64,000 bases of DNA from Paraperlucidibaca baekdonensis (GCF_003387535.1 NZ_QUNR01000002.1:474468-538467); one strand, 5' to 3'. Positions 52,433-61,848 are shown, numbered from the stretch's first letter. The notes: generated by a model from the sequence alone, not told the origin. A program made the numbers and translations.

Positions 52433-53311
52433 TCAAACCGGTTGCCGACTAAAGATGCCGACAATCGGGGTGTTGTGCGCCTTAAGTACCGGCTCAATGT
52501 CACGGTGCAGCGCGTGGTAGTGATAAAACGGCACCCGTGGGAATAAATGATGCACCGAGTGCAAGTTTTGCCCCAGCCAAAACCATTCCAGCGGCTTCAT
52601 CCAGCGCGGCATGATGAGGCTGCTGGTGGTGCGGTAGCGCTCGGTTTGGTCGTAAGGAAAGTGTGGCCGGTAGGCGAACCAGTAGGCGGTAAACATGCCA
52701 CCCAAGACATAGCCCAAAAGCACCACCGCTGCCGTGCCGGGCTGATCAACCAGCGCCAGAAAGGCGATGCGCCAGCCCAGCGAGGCCATCACCTCTAGGC
52801 AGTAAATGCCGCGTTCTTTGCGCGAGGCATGATCCCATCCGTGCTTCACGAAGAAGCTATTTTGCGTCCAGAGAAATTTGAAAATTGTCAGGATGAACGC
52901 CAGCGCGCCTTTGCTCATGTTGCTGACAACAAAGTCGGGGTCTTTGTCGGCTTGGTTGGTGTAGCGATGATGCGTAAAGTGCTCCACGCGGTGCGAGGCA
53001 TACGGAATAGCAATGATGGGCGCGACTAAATAACCGCAGAGATCATTGAGCCATTTGTATTTGTCTTGCTGGCCATGAATATTGCCGTGAGCGGCTTCGT
53101 GCAGTGGGGTGTAGGACATATAGGTCAATACGGCGCAGGCAAAAAATGCCAACCAAGGCGATAGCAAGCCGTTGGCAAACAGCGCTAAAGTGCCCCAAAA
53201 CGCGATGACCACGCAGAGCGTGAGTAGCATGGTCGGCCAGGCCATGTGGCCCATATAGTGTTTGGCGCTGTGGATGGCCTGTTTATTTAATGCGGCGCGG
53301 TCAAGATCCAT
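52433..53311 (-). CDS. Membrane fatty-acid-desaturase-type protein
   Basis: 292 aa with four hydrophobic spans and the three His boxes: HEAAHG (about residue 71), HRVEHFTHHRYT (about 107-118) and HSVHHLFPR (about 252). Di-iron integral membrane desaturase/hydroxylase superfamily. Fatty acyl or hydrocarbon substrate inferred. Divergent from an AraC gene; paired repeats lie in the gap. Confidence 0.85.
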   Translation of the reverse strand: MDLDRAALNKQAIHSAKHYMGHMAWPTMLLTLCVVIAFWGTLALFANGLLSPWLAFFACAVLTYMSYTPLHEAAHGNIHGQQDKYKWLNDLCGYLVAPIIAIPYASHRVEHFTHHRYTNQADKDPDFVVSNMSKGALAFILTIFKFLWTQNSFFVKHGWDHASRKERGIYCLEVMASLGWRIAFLALVDQPGTAAVVLLGYVLGGMFTAYWFAYRPHFPYDQTERYRTTSSLIMPRWMKPLEWFWLGQNLHSVHHLFPRVPFYHYHALHRDIEPVLKAHNTPIVGIFSRQPV

Positions 53312-53354
53312 CGTTGTATTCCTCTGAGTACCGAGTGGTCACCATAGCGTCTAC

Positions 53355-53390
53355 TGGCAATGATCACTACGGCCACGGTGGCCAATGATC
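53355..53390 (+). promoter_or_regulatory. Near-direct repeats between desaturase and AraC genes
   Basis: TGGCAATGATC (53355-53365) and TGGCCAATGATC (53379-53390), each followed about 10 bp later by CGGCCA. Period ~24 bp. Probable sites for the adjacent AraC regulator. Confidence 0.45.
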
Positions 53391-53439
53391 GTGACGCTGC
53401 GGCCAACATTGTTCCATTGTTAACAAGGCATCCTTATTT

Positions 53440-54462
53440 ATGTCCACGCAAGAAAAGCAGATGCACCCAGCGGCTGTGTGCCAAGTCATGATCAACTTTG
53501 CTGGTCATCGCAGCGTAGATAAAGCGAGCTGTCTACTTGGCACGGGTATCACTGAGGCAGCGCTATCGAGCGTGGAAGGTTTGGTTAGTCGTGAGCAAGA
53601 AATGCGATTGATCGAAAATATAATATTAGCCACGCCAGAGGGGCCAGCGCTGGGTTTTGAGCTGGGTCTGCAATACAGCTTGGCCACATTTGGGGTGTGG
53701 GGCTTTGCGCTGCGTACCAGCAAAACCCTGCGTGACGCGGTCTTAATCGGTATTCGCTATTTGCCTCTCAGCACCGTCTATTGTCAGGTTGCCTTGATTG
53801 ATGAGGGCGATGACTTTGGCATCAGCCTTGACCCCAGCAGCATTCCGCTGCACTTGAGACAGTTTTTGCTAGAGCGCGATATGGCGACCACGATCAATTT
53901 GATCAAGGAGCTGTCGCTCTCAGGCTTTAGCATAAAAAAACTGCAATTTGCTGGCCCGCCCAGTATAGATACCGAGCGTATTGAGACGCTCTGTGGCATC
54001 AAGCCGATTGTCGGTGGTAAGAAAAATAGCATTACCGTGAGTCGTGCAGAGGCCGATTTGCCGTTTGCTAACTACGATGCGGACTTAGTTTTATTATTAG
54101 AAGCGCAGTGCCGCTTGCGCCTACAACGAATCAGCGCCTCAGGTGTGGCTGGGCGTGTTCGGCAAAAGCTCTTAGGCGACCTGAGCCTGAGTTGCTCACT
54201 GGATGATGTCGCCACGGCGCTTGCCATGTCAGCCCGAACATTAAGGCGAAAACTCGAGCAGGAAGACACAAGCTTTAGCGATATTGTGGATGAAGAGCGC
54301 CGGCAAATTGCCTTATTACTACTCGAAAACTCATCCATGAAAATGGACGAGTTAGCGGCTTATTTGGGCTTTATGGACGCCGGTGGGTTTGTGCGCGCGT
54401 TTCGTCGCTGGTTGGGTTGCGCACCGAGCGAGTACCGCGAGTCGACAAGGCGTCGTATTTAG
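53440..54462 (+). CDS. AraC-family regulator
   Basis: 340 aa. N-terminal OruR-type domain (LGLQYSLATFGVWGFALRTS), C-terminal HTH (SLDDVATALAMSARTLRRKL, KMDELAAYLGFMDAGGFVRAFRRWLG). Divergent from the desaturase gene and convergent with the monooxygenase gene at 54494. Confidence 0.88.
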   Translation: MSTQEKQMHPAAVCQVMINFAGHRSVDKASCLLGTGITEAALSSVEGLVSREQEMRLIENIILATPEGPALGFELGLQYSLATFGVWGFALRTSKTLRDAVLIGIRYLPLSTVYCQVALIDEGDDFGISLDPSSIPLHLRQFLLERDMATTINLIKELSLSGFSIKKLQFAGPPSIDTERIETLCGIKPIVGGKKNSITVSRAEADLPFANYDADLVLLLEAQCRLRLQRISASGVAGRVRQKLLGDLSLSCSLDDVATALAMSARTLRRKLEQEDTSFSDIVDEERRQIALLLLENSSMKMDELAAYLGFMDAGGFVRAFRRWLGCAPSEYRESTRRRI

Positions 54463-54493
54463 GTGCTCACTGGTCAGGCTCTAAAGCGCTGTC

Positions 54494-55951
54494 CTAAAAA
54501 AGCTGTAGCGCGCTGTCAGTTAGCGCCTCTTTCAGCAGCATGTGCTTGTCTTTGCCGTAATGCATGGTGACTTGCCATGGCGCAGATCGTCCTTGGCGCG
54601 GCATGATGTCTTTAGCGCGCTGCACATAGCCCGACTGTAGGCTGTCAACGATGCCGGTATCGAGTGCCATGCCAGGTGAACCTTTGGGTAATGCTACTGA
54701 TTTTCCTTCAGCGTCTAAATGCTTAAATAAACGACACAGATAACGTCCCGCTAAGTCGGCTTTCAGCGTCCATGGCGCATTGGTGTAGCCAAAAACCCAG
54801 GCCAAGTTGGGAATATTTTCGATTAATAGACCCTTATAAACCATCTGCTCATTGAGATGACGCGGCTGGTCATCAACCGAAATAGTCATGCCGCCGAGCA
54901 TCTGTAACTGCAGCCCTGTGGCACTGATGATTATATCGGCTTCCAGCGTTTTACCTGATTTGAGTAAAATGCCATTTTCGCAAAAACGATCGATAACATC
55001 GGTTTCAATCGAGGCTTTGCCGCTGCGCAGGGCATCAAAAAGGTCGCCGTCTGGTACGACGCATAGGCGCTCATCCCATGGCATGTACTGCGGAGTGAAA
55101 TGACGCATATCGATGTGTTGACCAATCTGCTTTTGCACTTGCCCGAGTAAAAATTTGCGCATGGCATTGGGCCAGCGGCGGCAAGACAAATACAGTGCGC
55201 GCTGAATGGCGATATTGCGGCTGCGCGCTAAATTAAACACCCAACTATCGGGCAGAAACTTAGCTAATACATCGGAGATTTTATCTTTGTTCGGCAGGGC
55301 AAAAACATAAGAGGGTGAGCGCTGCAACATGGTGATATGGCGCACTTTTTCCGCCATGGCGGGCACCAGCGTGACAGCCGTTGCGCCACTGCCGATGACG
55401 ACAACGCGTTTGTTGCGGTAGTCGAGGTGCTCAGGCCATTGCTGTGGATGAATGATTTGACCTTTGAAACATGCTTCGTCAACAAACTCAGGCTGATAAC
55501 CTTGGTCGTGATTAAAGTAGCCGGTACAGCTAATTAAAAAGCGTGCAGTAAAGGTTTGCTCTTCACCGCTGGCTTCGTCTCGCGTGACCAGCGTCCATAA
55601 TTTATCTGTCGATGACCAGTTAGCCGTTTGGGTTTGCAGGCCAAAATGAATTTTTTCATAGAGCTTAAACTCTTTGGCTGTTTCAATAACGTATTCGCGG
55701 ATTGCCGGGCCATCAGCGAGGACTTTCGAGGCCAGCCACGGCTTAAATCCATAGCCAAAGCTGGCCATGTCCGAGTCAGAGCGAATGCCGGGATAGCGAA
55801 ATAAATCCCAGGTGCCGCCCAGTGTTTTGCGGCGCTCAATGAGTGCGATGGTCTTGTTCGGAAACTCGCGTGCTAAGTGACAGGCTGTACCAATGCCTGA
55901 GAGTCCGGCACCAATAATCAGAACGTCTAGCGGTTTTGTTGTTGTTTGCAT
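54494..55951 (-). CDS. Flavin-binding monooxygenase, Baeyer-Villiger type
   Basis: 485 aa. FAD motif GAGLSGIGTACHL (residue ~13), NADPH motif GSGATAVTLVPAM (~187), and between them FKGQIIHPQQWPE, matching the Baeyer-Villiger fingerprint FxGxxxHxxxW. Oxidises ketones or aldehydes to esters using NADPH and O2. The AraC fragment upstream (56005-57414, same strand) may have been its regulator before it broke. Confidence 0.9.
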   Translation of the reverse strand: MQTTTKPLDVLIIGAGLSGIGTACHLAREFPNKTIALIERRKTLGGTWDLFRYPGIRSDSDMASFGYGFKPWLASKVLADGPAIREYVIETAKEFKLYEKIHFGLQTQTANWSSTDKLWTLVTRDEASGEEQTFTARFLISCTGYFNHDQGYQPEFVDEACFKGQIIHPQQWPEHLDYRNKRVVVIGSGATAVTLVPAMAEKVRHITMLQRSPSYVFALPNKDKISDVLAKFLPDSWVFNLARSRNIAIQRALYLSCRRWPNAMRKFLLGQVQKQIGQHIDMRHFTPQYMPWDERLCVVPDGDLFDALRSGKASIETDVIDRFCENGILLKSGKTLEADIIISATGLQLQMLGGMTISVDDQPRHLNEQMVYKGLLIENIPNLAWVFGYTNAPWTLKADLAGRYLCRLFKHLDAEGKSVALPKGSPGMALDTGIVDSLQSGYVQRAKDIMPRQGRSAPWQVTMHYGKDKHMLLKEALTDSALQLF

Positions 55952-56004
55952 GTCTGAGTCTCATAGCGAAGTGACTTTATGACTGTACGAGTCTTCTTAA
56001 ACAA

Positions 56005-56146
56005 TTAATTGGCATTCGATGACAATAAATTGTCTTTTGACGACAGGCTCAGACGATAAGCGCTAGGGGTTTGGCCATGCCAGCGCCGAAAGGCTCGGTT
56101 GAAGCTACTTTGCTCGGTGTAGCCAAGCAACCCAACAATTTGCGAC
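56005..56146 (-). pseudogene. C-terminal fragment of an AraC-family regulator
   Basis: Reads SQIVGLLGYTEQSSFNRAFR, then RWHGQTPSAYRL, to a stop at 56005: the second HTH of an AraC protein. The frame is cut at 56146 by the left end of the IS6 copy. The N-terminal portion of an AraC protein lies beyond the IS at 57126-57414. Confidence 0.85.
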
Positions 56147-56920
56147 GGTACTGACAAGTTAACTCGACGCTTGTGATAATTCGCGTATGAGTACCTACAA
56201 ACGACACCGTTTTCATTCCAGCATCATCAGCTACGCGGTGTGGGTTTACTACCGCTTTAACCTGAGCTTCCGTGATATCGAGGACTTGCTGGCAGAGAAG
56301 GGTGTCTCTGTCAGTTATGAGTCGATCCGATTGTGGTGTATCAAGTTCGGACCCGCTTATGCTCGCAAGCTCAAGCAAAGACATCGCGGATTTGGCGATA
56401 CGTTTTATCTTGATGAGGTATTCATCAAGATAAACGGAAAACAACACTACTTGTGGCGAGCTGTCGATCAAGATGGTGAAGTGGTCGATGTCTTTGTTCA
56501 GAGTAGGCGCAATGGTGCGGCGGCAAAGCAGTTCTTCAAGCGCTTATTACGCAGCAGTGGCGGCGAACCACGAACGATAGTCACTGATAAATTGGCAAGC
56601 TATAAGGTAGCTCAGTGCGAGCTAATGCCGACTGCTCATCACAATACTGCTAAGTACGCGAATAATAGAGCTGAACAATCGCATGAGTTGACGCGATTTC
56701 GAGAGCGAGGAATGCGACGGTTTAAATCGCCGAGCCAGGCTCAGTTATTTCTAACGAACCATGCAGCAGTTTCCAACTTATTTAATCTAGGCCGACATCT
56801 AACTTCAGCAAGTCATTATCGACGCAGCAGGACAGCTGCGTTCGCGACGTGGAGATCGGTGGTTGCTTAAAGGCACCAGGGTCAACTATTGCTGAGCTAA
56901 GAAGTTAACTTGTCAGTACC
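56147..56920 (+). mobile_element. Complete IS6-family insertion sequence, 774 bp
   Basis: Perfect 18-bp inverted repeats GGTACTGACAAGTTAACT (56147-56164) and its complement (56903-56920). One transposase gene. Flanking 8-bp sequences differ (TTTGCGAC left, CAGTAGCG right), so the expected 8-bp duplication is missing; this points to an adjacent deletion or recombination after insertion. Same family as the remnant at 1633-1950. Confidence 0.93.
56187..56870 (+). CDS. IS6-family DDE transposase
   Basis: 227 aa. DDE residues visible in YLDEVFIKING, IVTDKLASYK and NNRAEQSHE; the last segment RRFKSPSQAQLFL is typical of the family. N-terminal HTH YRFNLSFRDIEDLLAEKGVS. Intact, so probably active. 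Confidence 0.95.
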   Translation: MSTYKRHRFHSSIISYAVWVYYRFNLSFRDIEDLLAEKGVSVSYESIRLWCIKFGPAYARKLKQRHRGFGDTFYLDEVFIKINGKQHYLWRAVDQDGEVVDVFVQSRRNGAAAKQFFKRLLRSSGGEPRTIVTDKLASYKVAQCELMPTAHHNTAKYANNRAEQSHELTRFRERGMRRFKSPSQAQLFLTNHAAVSNLFNLGRHLTSASHYRRSRTAAFATWRSVVA

Positions 56921-57121
56921 CAGTAGCGCGCCGGCGAGCACGGCAATGCCGCGGCTAGGGGGAGACACATAGCCGTTGATAATACAGCGATCTAGCAAAC
57001 GAGCGAGGATGTAGCCAATGCCACCACCAATGAGTGGGCCAATAATCAGCTGTAGCGTAACGAATTGAAAAAAGCTTTCAGGCGCATCATTGATGTAGGT
57101 GCCGATAGCCTGCGCTGCCAA
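56921..57121 (-). pseudogene. Fragment of a membrane protein, cation/proton-antiporter-like
   Basis: About 65 codons of open frame (start-like ATG 57121) containing INDAPESFFQF, then LIIGPLIGGGIGYILARLL and RGIAVLAGALL, which resemble an inner piece of a CPA-type Na+/H+ antiporter. It runs straight into the IS6 right end. It is inserted between the two pieces of an AraC gene, so it came in by rearrangement. The family call is tentative. Confidence 0.45.
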
Positions 57122-57125
57122 TGAT

Positions 57126-57414
57126 GTAATGCATGGCCTAGGGTCAGAGATTTTGCGCGCAGATTGGTGAGAGCCTCGCCTAGCACATCGAAGTTTTCCA
57201 AACCTGCATTTTGACCCGCTTTTATACCGAGCAAGGGATCATGAAGAAGCTCGCTTGCGCTAAGGTACAGCCGAAAGTAATCCTCTACAGCGACAATGTC
57301 CGGCGGGTTAAGCATCCATAAATCGCTAACAGAAATAGCATCAGCAAGGGCAGATAAGCGGCCGCCTTGTTGAAGGTAAGCCACGAGCATGGGCTGAATG
57401 TACGCTCCAACCAC
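57126..57414 (-). pseudogene. N-terminal fragment of an AraC-family regulator
   Basis: Begins with GTG 57414 (MVGAYIQPMLVAYLQQGGRL) and reads the OruR-like N-terminal domain as far as LRAKSLTLGHALHHWQ, where homology ends near the antiporter junction. The same segment in the intact regulator at 39285 reads LGAALLRWQQ. The DNA-binding half is at 56005-56146, if both pieces belong to one gene. Confidence 0.75.
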
Positions 57415-57585
57415 AAAGTTTAGTGGTTGGTTGCGAGAGGCATCTAACTCTGGCTTATTGATGATTTATTTCGCCTTTTAGTAATTTTTATTCGTAATCA
57501 AGCAATCAAGCTACGTTATAGCAGGCTAGGATGCTTTTCAATAAACAGTAGTTTTCAATACCCATACGATTAAAATGGATGGTTT

Positions 57586-58437
57586 ATGGACAGCACCTTT
57601 AGTGTATTTGGGCTGTGGGAAGGCTTTTATAACGACCCTTGGTTTTGGCAGTTTCCCATGGCCACGCTGGCCATCAGCATGGCGGCTTTTTTGCTTGTCG
57701 CAACGCCTTGGACAATCGTTGCTTGGCTGGATCCTGTCGCGCTGAGAAAATATAAAATTCAGCAAAAACCGTTTGAGGTTAAAAGGTTTCTGCTGCCGTC
57801 TATCGGGCGCATTCTTCTTAACAACGCTATTTTGGCCTCGCTGCTGGTGCTGAGCTGGCCGCTGCTCAAACTCACTGCCGTGCACAATAACGAACTACCA
57901 ATTTGGTATGTGATTGTGGCGCAATTGCTGTTTTTCGTGCTGCTAGATGATTTTCTGTATTACTGGATGCATCGTTACATGCACGAGAACAAGTGGTTGC
58001 TGAGGCATGTGCACAGCGTGCATCACAGGGTTCGTAACACCTGCGGTATCAACGGCAACTATATGCACTGGCTGGAGTATTCGTTAACCGCAACGCTGAC
58101 CTTGATTGGCCCGATTCTTCTGGGAGCGCATCTGTATGTCGTATGGGTTTGGGTAATTATCCGGCAAATTGAAGGTGCAGATGGCCACATTGGCTATGAC
58201 ATTCTCTGGAATCCAGTGCATTTGCTACCTGTGTACGAAGGCCCTGTTTATCACGATTTCCACCATGCTAAATTCAAAGGCAATTACGCTGGGTTTCTAC
58301 CGTATCTTGATAAATACATGGGTAAAACACACATACCTGCGTACTTGAGGTATGTGCAAGGAAAGAAGAAAGGCTTAACGGCGGTAGAAATTGAGCAGCA
58401 GGAGAACGTGCAGCACGCAGCTGAAAAGACCGGTTAA
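57586..58437 (+). CDS. Sterol desaturase / fatty-acid hydroxylase superfamily protein
   Basis: 283 aa with four hydrophobic spans and His clusters HRYMHENKWLLRHVHSVHH (about residues 128-146), GYDILWNPVHL and YHDFHHAKFKGNYAG. Di-iron membrane oxygenase. Substrate (sterol, fatty acid, carotenoid or alkylglycerol) not resolved. Transcribed away from the broken AraC gene across ~170 bp. Confidence 0.85.
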   Translation: MDSTFSVFGLWEGFYNDPWFWQFPMATLAISMAAFLLVATPWTIVAWLDPVALRKYKIQQKPFEVKRFLLPSIGRILLNNAILASLLVLSWPLLKLTAVHNNELPIWYVIVAQLLFFVLLDDFLYYWMHRYMHENKWLLRHVHSVHHRVRNTCGINGNYMHWLEYSLTATLTLIGPILLGAHLYVVWVWVIIRQIEGADGHIGYDILWNPVHLLPVYEGPVYHDFHHAKFKGNYAGFLPYLDKYMGKTHIPAYLRYVQGKKKGLTAVEIEQQENVQHAAEKTG

Positions 58438-58467
58438 TGAGCACTGACAAGCCAGCCCGTTAGTGCT

Positions 58468-59043
58468 CTATAAGCCTAAATAAGAGCCAAGGCCGAGTAA
58501 AATTGCGACGCCCATGATGGCAAAAATTGCGGCGACTACACGATGTATCCATGTGGTTGGTAATGAGCTGGCGAACTTATTACCTAGAAGCACGGCGGGA
58601 GCATTGGCCAAAAGCATACCCACAGTGGTGCCAAGAACGACTGCGATAAAACTTTGGTACTGGGCGGCAAGCGCGACCGTGGCTATTTGGGTTTTATCGC
58701 CCATTTCAGCAATGAAAAATGCGACGACGGTGGTGCCAAAAACGCCTAATGACACGAACTTGGTATCACCTTCGTCGAGCTTGTCGGGAATCAAAATCCA
58801 GATAGCCATGATAATGAAACCAATGCCGAGCACCCAGCGTAAAACCTCAGCATCTAATAGATGAGGAATCCACGTGCCAAGCGCACCGGCCATGCCATGG
58901 TTGAGTAGTGTCGCTACTAAAATGCCGAAGATGATGGGGGCTGGCTTACGAAATTTCGCAGCCAGCATAAAAGCCAAGAGTTGGGTTTTGTCGCCCATTT
59001 CGGCAAGCGCCACGATACCGGTTGAGACTAAAAATGCATCCAC
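58468..59043 (-). CDS. TMEM165/GDT1 (UPF0016) family cation transporter
   Basis: 191 aa, six membrane helices, two EMGDKTQ motifs (about residues 15 and 113) that define the family. Members export Mn2+ or exchange Ca2+/Mn2+ for protons. No yybP-ykoY-type riboswitch is recognisable in the short gap upstream. Confidence 0.92.
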   Translation of the reverse strand: MDAFLVSTGIVALAEMGDKTQLLAFMLAAKFRKPAPIIFGILVATLLNHGMAGALGTWIPHLLDAEVLRWVLGIGFIIMAIWILIPDKLDEGDTKFVSLGVFGTTVVAFFIAEMGDKTQIATVALAAQYQSFIAVVLGTTVGMLLANAPAVLLGNKFASSLPTTWIHRVVAAIFAIMGVAILLGLGSYLGL

Positions 59044-59088
59044 GCTGGATTCCTATGGTGGGTCTGGTTGCAGCGCATTATATGTGAG

Positions 59089-59556
59089 CTATTGGAAGAC
59101 ATGCTCGATTGCATCGATAACCAAACCAGTCACGGCGTTGATTAGCAAAATATCTTCCCCAACACGGACCACTTTCTGGCCAGCAGGTGTATTTCCTAAC
59201 TCGTATAGCAGGTTGCGGGGCAGGTTGTAATAAATCACGTCGGCTGGCAATGGCTGACCTTTAGCCCATTTTTTGACTTGTCCTGGGGCTTGGCAAGCAT
59301 TGTTTTTCTTAGCTAAGCCTGGAGGACAACGGCCAGAATTCTTAGCTTTGGTACTGTAATAATCGCTGATCTGCTTCGATCTATTCTGGTCGAAATAATT
59401 AGTGTGACGTTTCTCATCATGCTTTTTGCCATGACCATGATCCGCTGAGTGATTTCCACCATGCTCAGCAAAATCAGGCTTTTTAGCAAAAACAGGGCTG
59501 CTAACTAGCAGACTTAGGCCTACGGTGATTGCTGCAAGATTGTTCCAGGATTTCAT
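59089..59556 (-). CDS. RcnB-like periplasmic protein, His-rich
   Basis: 155 aa. Signal peptide ends SSPVFA. His/Asp/Lys-rich linker (HGGNHSADHGHGKKHDEKRH) that could bind Ni/Co/Cu, then the RcnB-like segment CPPGLAKKNNACQAPGQ...PLPADVIYY and RVGEDILLINAVTG. RcnB is a periplasmic nickel/cobalt homeostasis protein; metal here unknown. It precedes the GDT1 gene on the same strand, 45 bp away. Confidence 0.75.
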   Translation of the reverse strand: MKSWNNLAAITVGLSLLVSSPVFAKKPDFAEHGGNHSADHGHGKKHDEKRHTNYFDQNRSKQISDYYSTKAKNSGRCPPGLAKKNNACQAPGQVKKWAKGQPLPADVIYYNLPRNLLYELGNTPAGQKVVRVGEDILLINAVTGLVIDAIEHVFQ

Positions 59557-59688
59557 GACATACCTCTAGATAGTGTGTGGTGCTCAATGCCTTGACTGAC
59601 AATATTGAAGACCTACGCACATTAACGACTGATTATGACTTGCCGCCTACTTGAGCAAAAATTTTGAGCTGAGGGCGCTTACCTGTGC

Positions 59689-61707
59689 CTACATAACCAT
59701 GGATACGCCTTGGTTTGCGTGGCAGCTTAGGTTTGCGGCAACCTCTGTTTTTGCCAAGTCTAAGCCAAGGTTTTCTATTAAGAACGTTAGCAATGGGTCA
59801 AGCAGTGGCGATAGAACTGTGCTTATGGCTGTTTTTAGAAGTGCAACGACCGTGTTTGTGACACTTCCTACGAGCATCAGCACTGAGCCCAACGTATTGC
59901 CATTAGCCTCGTAAGCGGTAATTTCTGGCCCTGATAACGTGTCTCTAAGGCTTTCTATAAGGCTTGCTGAGCTAATCGATTGATACACTTGGCTCCCACG
60001 GGTTTCCGCCATGTTTCCTAAGTCAGGTAAGTTTTCCTCAGCGGGAGACTCAAACAGAAGCGTACCTTCAGCTCCAAAGACAGATGATTTGACCTTTAAG
60101 CCAAGTCCACCGGCGGCAAATGGCACTCGTGCACCACAGCCGAATAATATCGAGCAATGCTTAATGCCGAAGTCGACAAGTGGTATTGGTAATACCGTGG
60201 GCTCTGACTGAGCAGACATTACCTGCTCCTTAGCATCGTTTGCGGAAGTGCCCATCTTGCCAATACGAAGGGTTGCTGCAGCGGTTTTAACCGGCACAGT
60301 TAGGGATTTCTCATTGCCTTGGCAGCTAAAGTCAGTCACTCGAGCATCACCGCCAGCAAGATCTAGATTGATATCAAACCGGAACGGGGCGGGCAGTAAT
60401 AAAATGCTTAACTGGTCTTGCCCACCAAGTAACACGCCTAAGTTCAGGCCAAGTAAACCATTTATCACGCTAACTAATGGGCTGGCTAAGTTGCTCACGG
60501 CAGTACTTAGGCCTGAGACTAGTGATGTCAGTTCATTACTAAGCGATACACTGAAAACCATACGAAGCTGTGCCGAGCGTACATAAATTCTATTAGGGCT
60601 GTTATTTACAGCTAGATATGCCTCATCTTTCGCTGCTGCAGGGTCGCCAATAGCGGCAAACTGTGGTGGTTCGATGACCTTGATGGCGAGATCGACCGTA
60701 TTGCCTAATAGATCAATAGGGATAACAGCACTGACGGCATTATGTTGGTTGGCAAGCAGAATAATGCCTTGGATAAACTGATAGAGCTGCACTCGCGCTT
60801 TAGCTCCATCGTAGTCCGCGTCAGCTGCAAGGCTAACGACTTCACCTAGTTTGAGTTGGCTTGAACTAACTGAGCTGGCCAATAAAATTTGATCGAGGGC
60901 GACAATCGCCTCTAAAGCATTGAGTGTGACTTGCGGAGTGCCATTTTGCTGCTCTAGTACATCAATTGCTGCTTGGATTAGCTCTCCCGTGCTCACTTCA
61001 GTGGAGAGAAGGTTGTCATATTCACCAGCACTAACGCCGATGTTGACGGCTAGTCGATCCATGAACTCAAAAATATCGATATCGGTATGAATAAGCCCAT
61101 TCCAAGCACCAACTGAAATGTTCAAGTTGCCACCTAGTAGGCCGCCAAAAACGTCGCTAAGCAACTTTGCTTTACTGTTTTTAGTGATATTTACATTGAG
61201 CAATGTGCTGCGCAGGGTAAGCATGGCTAAAGGGCTGCCATTTGCACTTGCTACGGCACGTGCAGAAATTGTGATGCTTTCACCAAAGGCGCCGCCGGCA
61301 ATCATGCTTGCTGGCGTAGTTTGGCTAAGTGAAATAGCAATTGCCTTATTACTACTGCTAGCGGTATCGAGTTGCCGCATATGATTATTAACAATAATGT
61401 CGCCGCACTCTGGTAATGCTAGTTGATGCTCAGCGTCGAGAGTAAATCCGTTACGGGCTAAGTTTTCTTGAGCAATTTGCTGTGCCGACCCATCATCACA
61501 TCGGCCGCCACGGACAGCTACTTCAAGAGCGGCTACATCAGCTTGCCTTTGTAGGGTGCGTTTGATGACATACAGACGTCCTGTGTCTACAACCAAAGCA
61601 AGGCACATTACGCCCAACAGCATAAAACTCGTTGTCATGAGCATGACCGCACCACGTTCTTGATGCTTTGTAGGGCGTATCTGTTTAACGCGCGCTAAGT
61701 AGCTCAT
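59689..61707 (-). CDS. TadG-like membrane-anchored protein
   Basis: 672 aa. N-terminal Tad segment RGAVMLMTTSFMLLGVMCLALVVDTGRLYV, then QRQADVAALEVAVRGG, as in TadG/TadE-related proteins with one inner-membrane helix. The large extracytoplasmic part has hydrophobic repeats such as VSNLASPLVSVINGLLGLNL and few cysteines. No other tad genes are nearby, so a pilus role is not supported. AT-rich relative to the core. Divergent from copA. Confidence 0.75.
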   Translation of the reverse strand: MSYLARVKQIRPTKHQERGAVMLMTTSFMLLGVMCLALVVDTGRLYVIKRTLQRQADVAALEVAVRGGRCDDGSAQQIAQENLARNGFTLDAEHQLALPECGDIIVNNHMRQLDTASSSNKAIAISLSQTTPASMIAGGAFGESITISARAVASANGSPLAMLTLRSTLLNVNITKNSKAKLLSDVFGGLLGGNLNISVGAWNGLIHTDIDIFEFMDRLAVNIGVSAGEYDNLLSTEVSTGELIQAAIDVLEQQNGTPQVTLNALEAIVALDQILLASSVSSSQLKLGEVVSLAADADYDGAKARVQLYQFIQGIILLANQHNAVSAVIPIDLLGNTVDLAIKVIEPPQFAAIGDPAAAKDEAYLAVNNSPNRIYVRSAQLRMVFSVSLSNELTSLVSGLSTAVSNLASPLVSVINGLLGLNLGVLLGGQDQLSILLLPAPFRFDINLDLAGGDARVTDFSCQGNEKSLTVPVKTAAATLRIGKMGTSANDAKEQVMSAQSEPTVLPIPLVDFGIKHCSILFGCGARVPFAAGGLGLKVKSSVFGAEGTLLFESPAEENLPDLGNMAETRGSQVYQSISSASLIESLRDTLSGPEITAYEANGNTLGSVLMLVGSVTNTVVALLKTAISTVLSPLLDPLLTFLIENLGLDLAKTEVAANLSCHANQGVSMVM

Positions 61708-61848
61708 ACAAACTACTATGTGGCTTTGAACGATCCTACTCTGTGGTCAAATCTACGTTTGTTGTATGAAATTGGTTGCGAATGTCGGGCTTTTTGCATT
61801 CATGCTCGATACTGCTAGCGTGTTTTCCAAGAACTTCATAGGTGTTGT

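Noticed and set aside
56139..56928. 8-bp target duplication around the complete IS6 copy
   Set aside because: Left TTTGCGAC and right CAGTAGCG do not match.
59000..59090. yybP-ykoY manganese riboswitch before the GDT1 gene
   Set aside because: The leader is too short and shows no matching folded motif.
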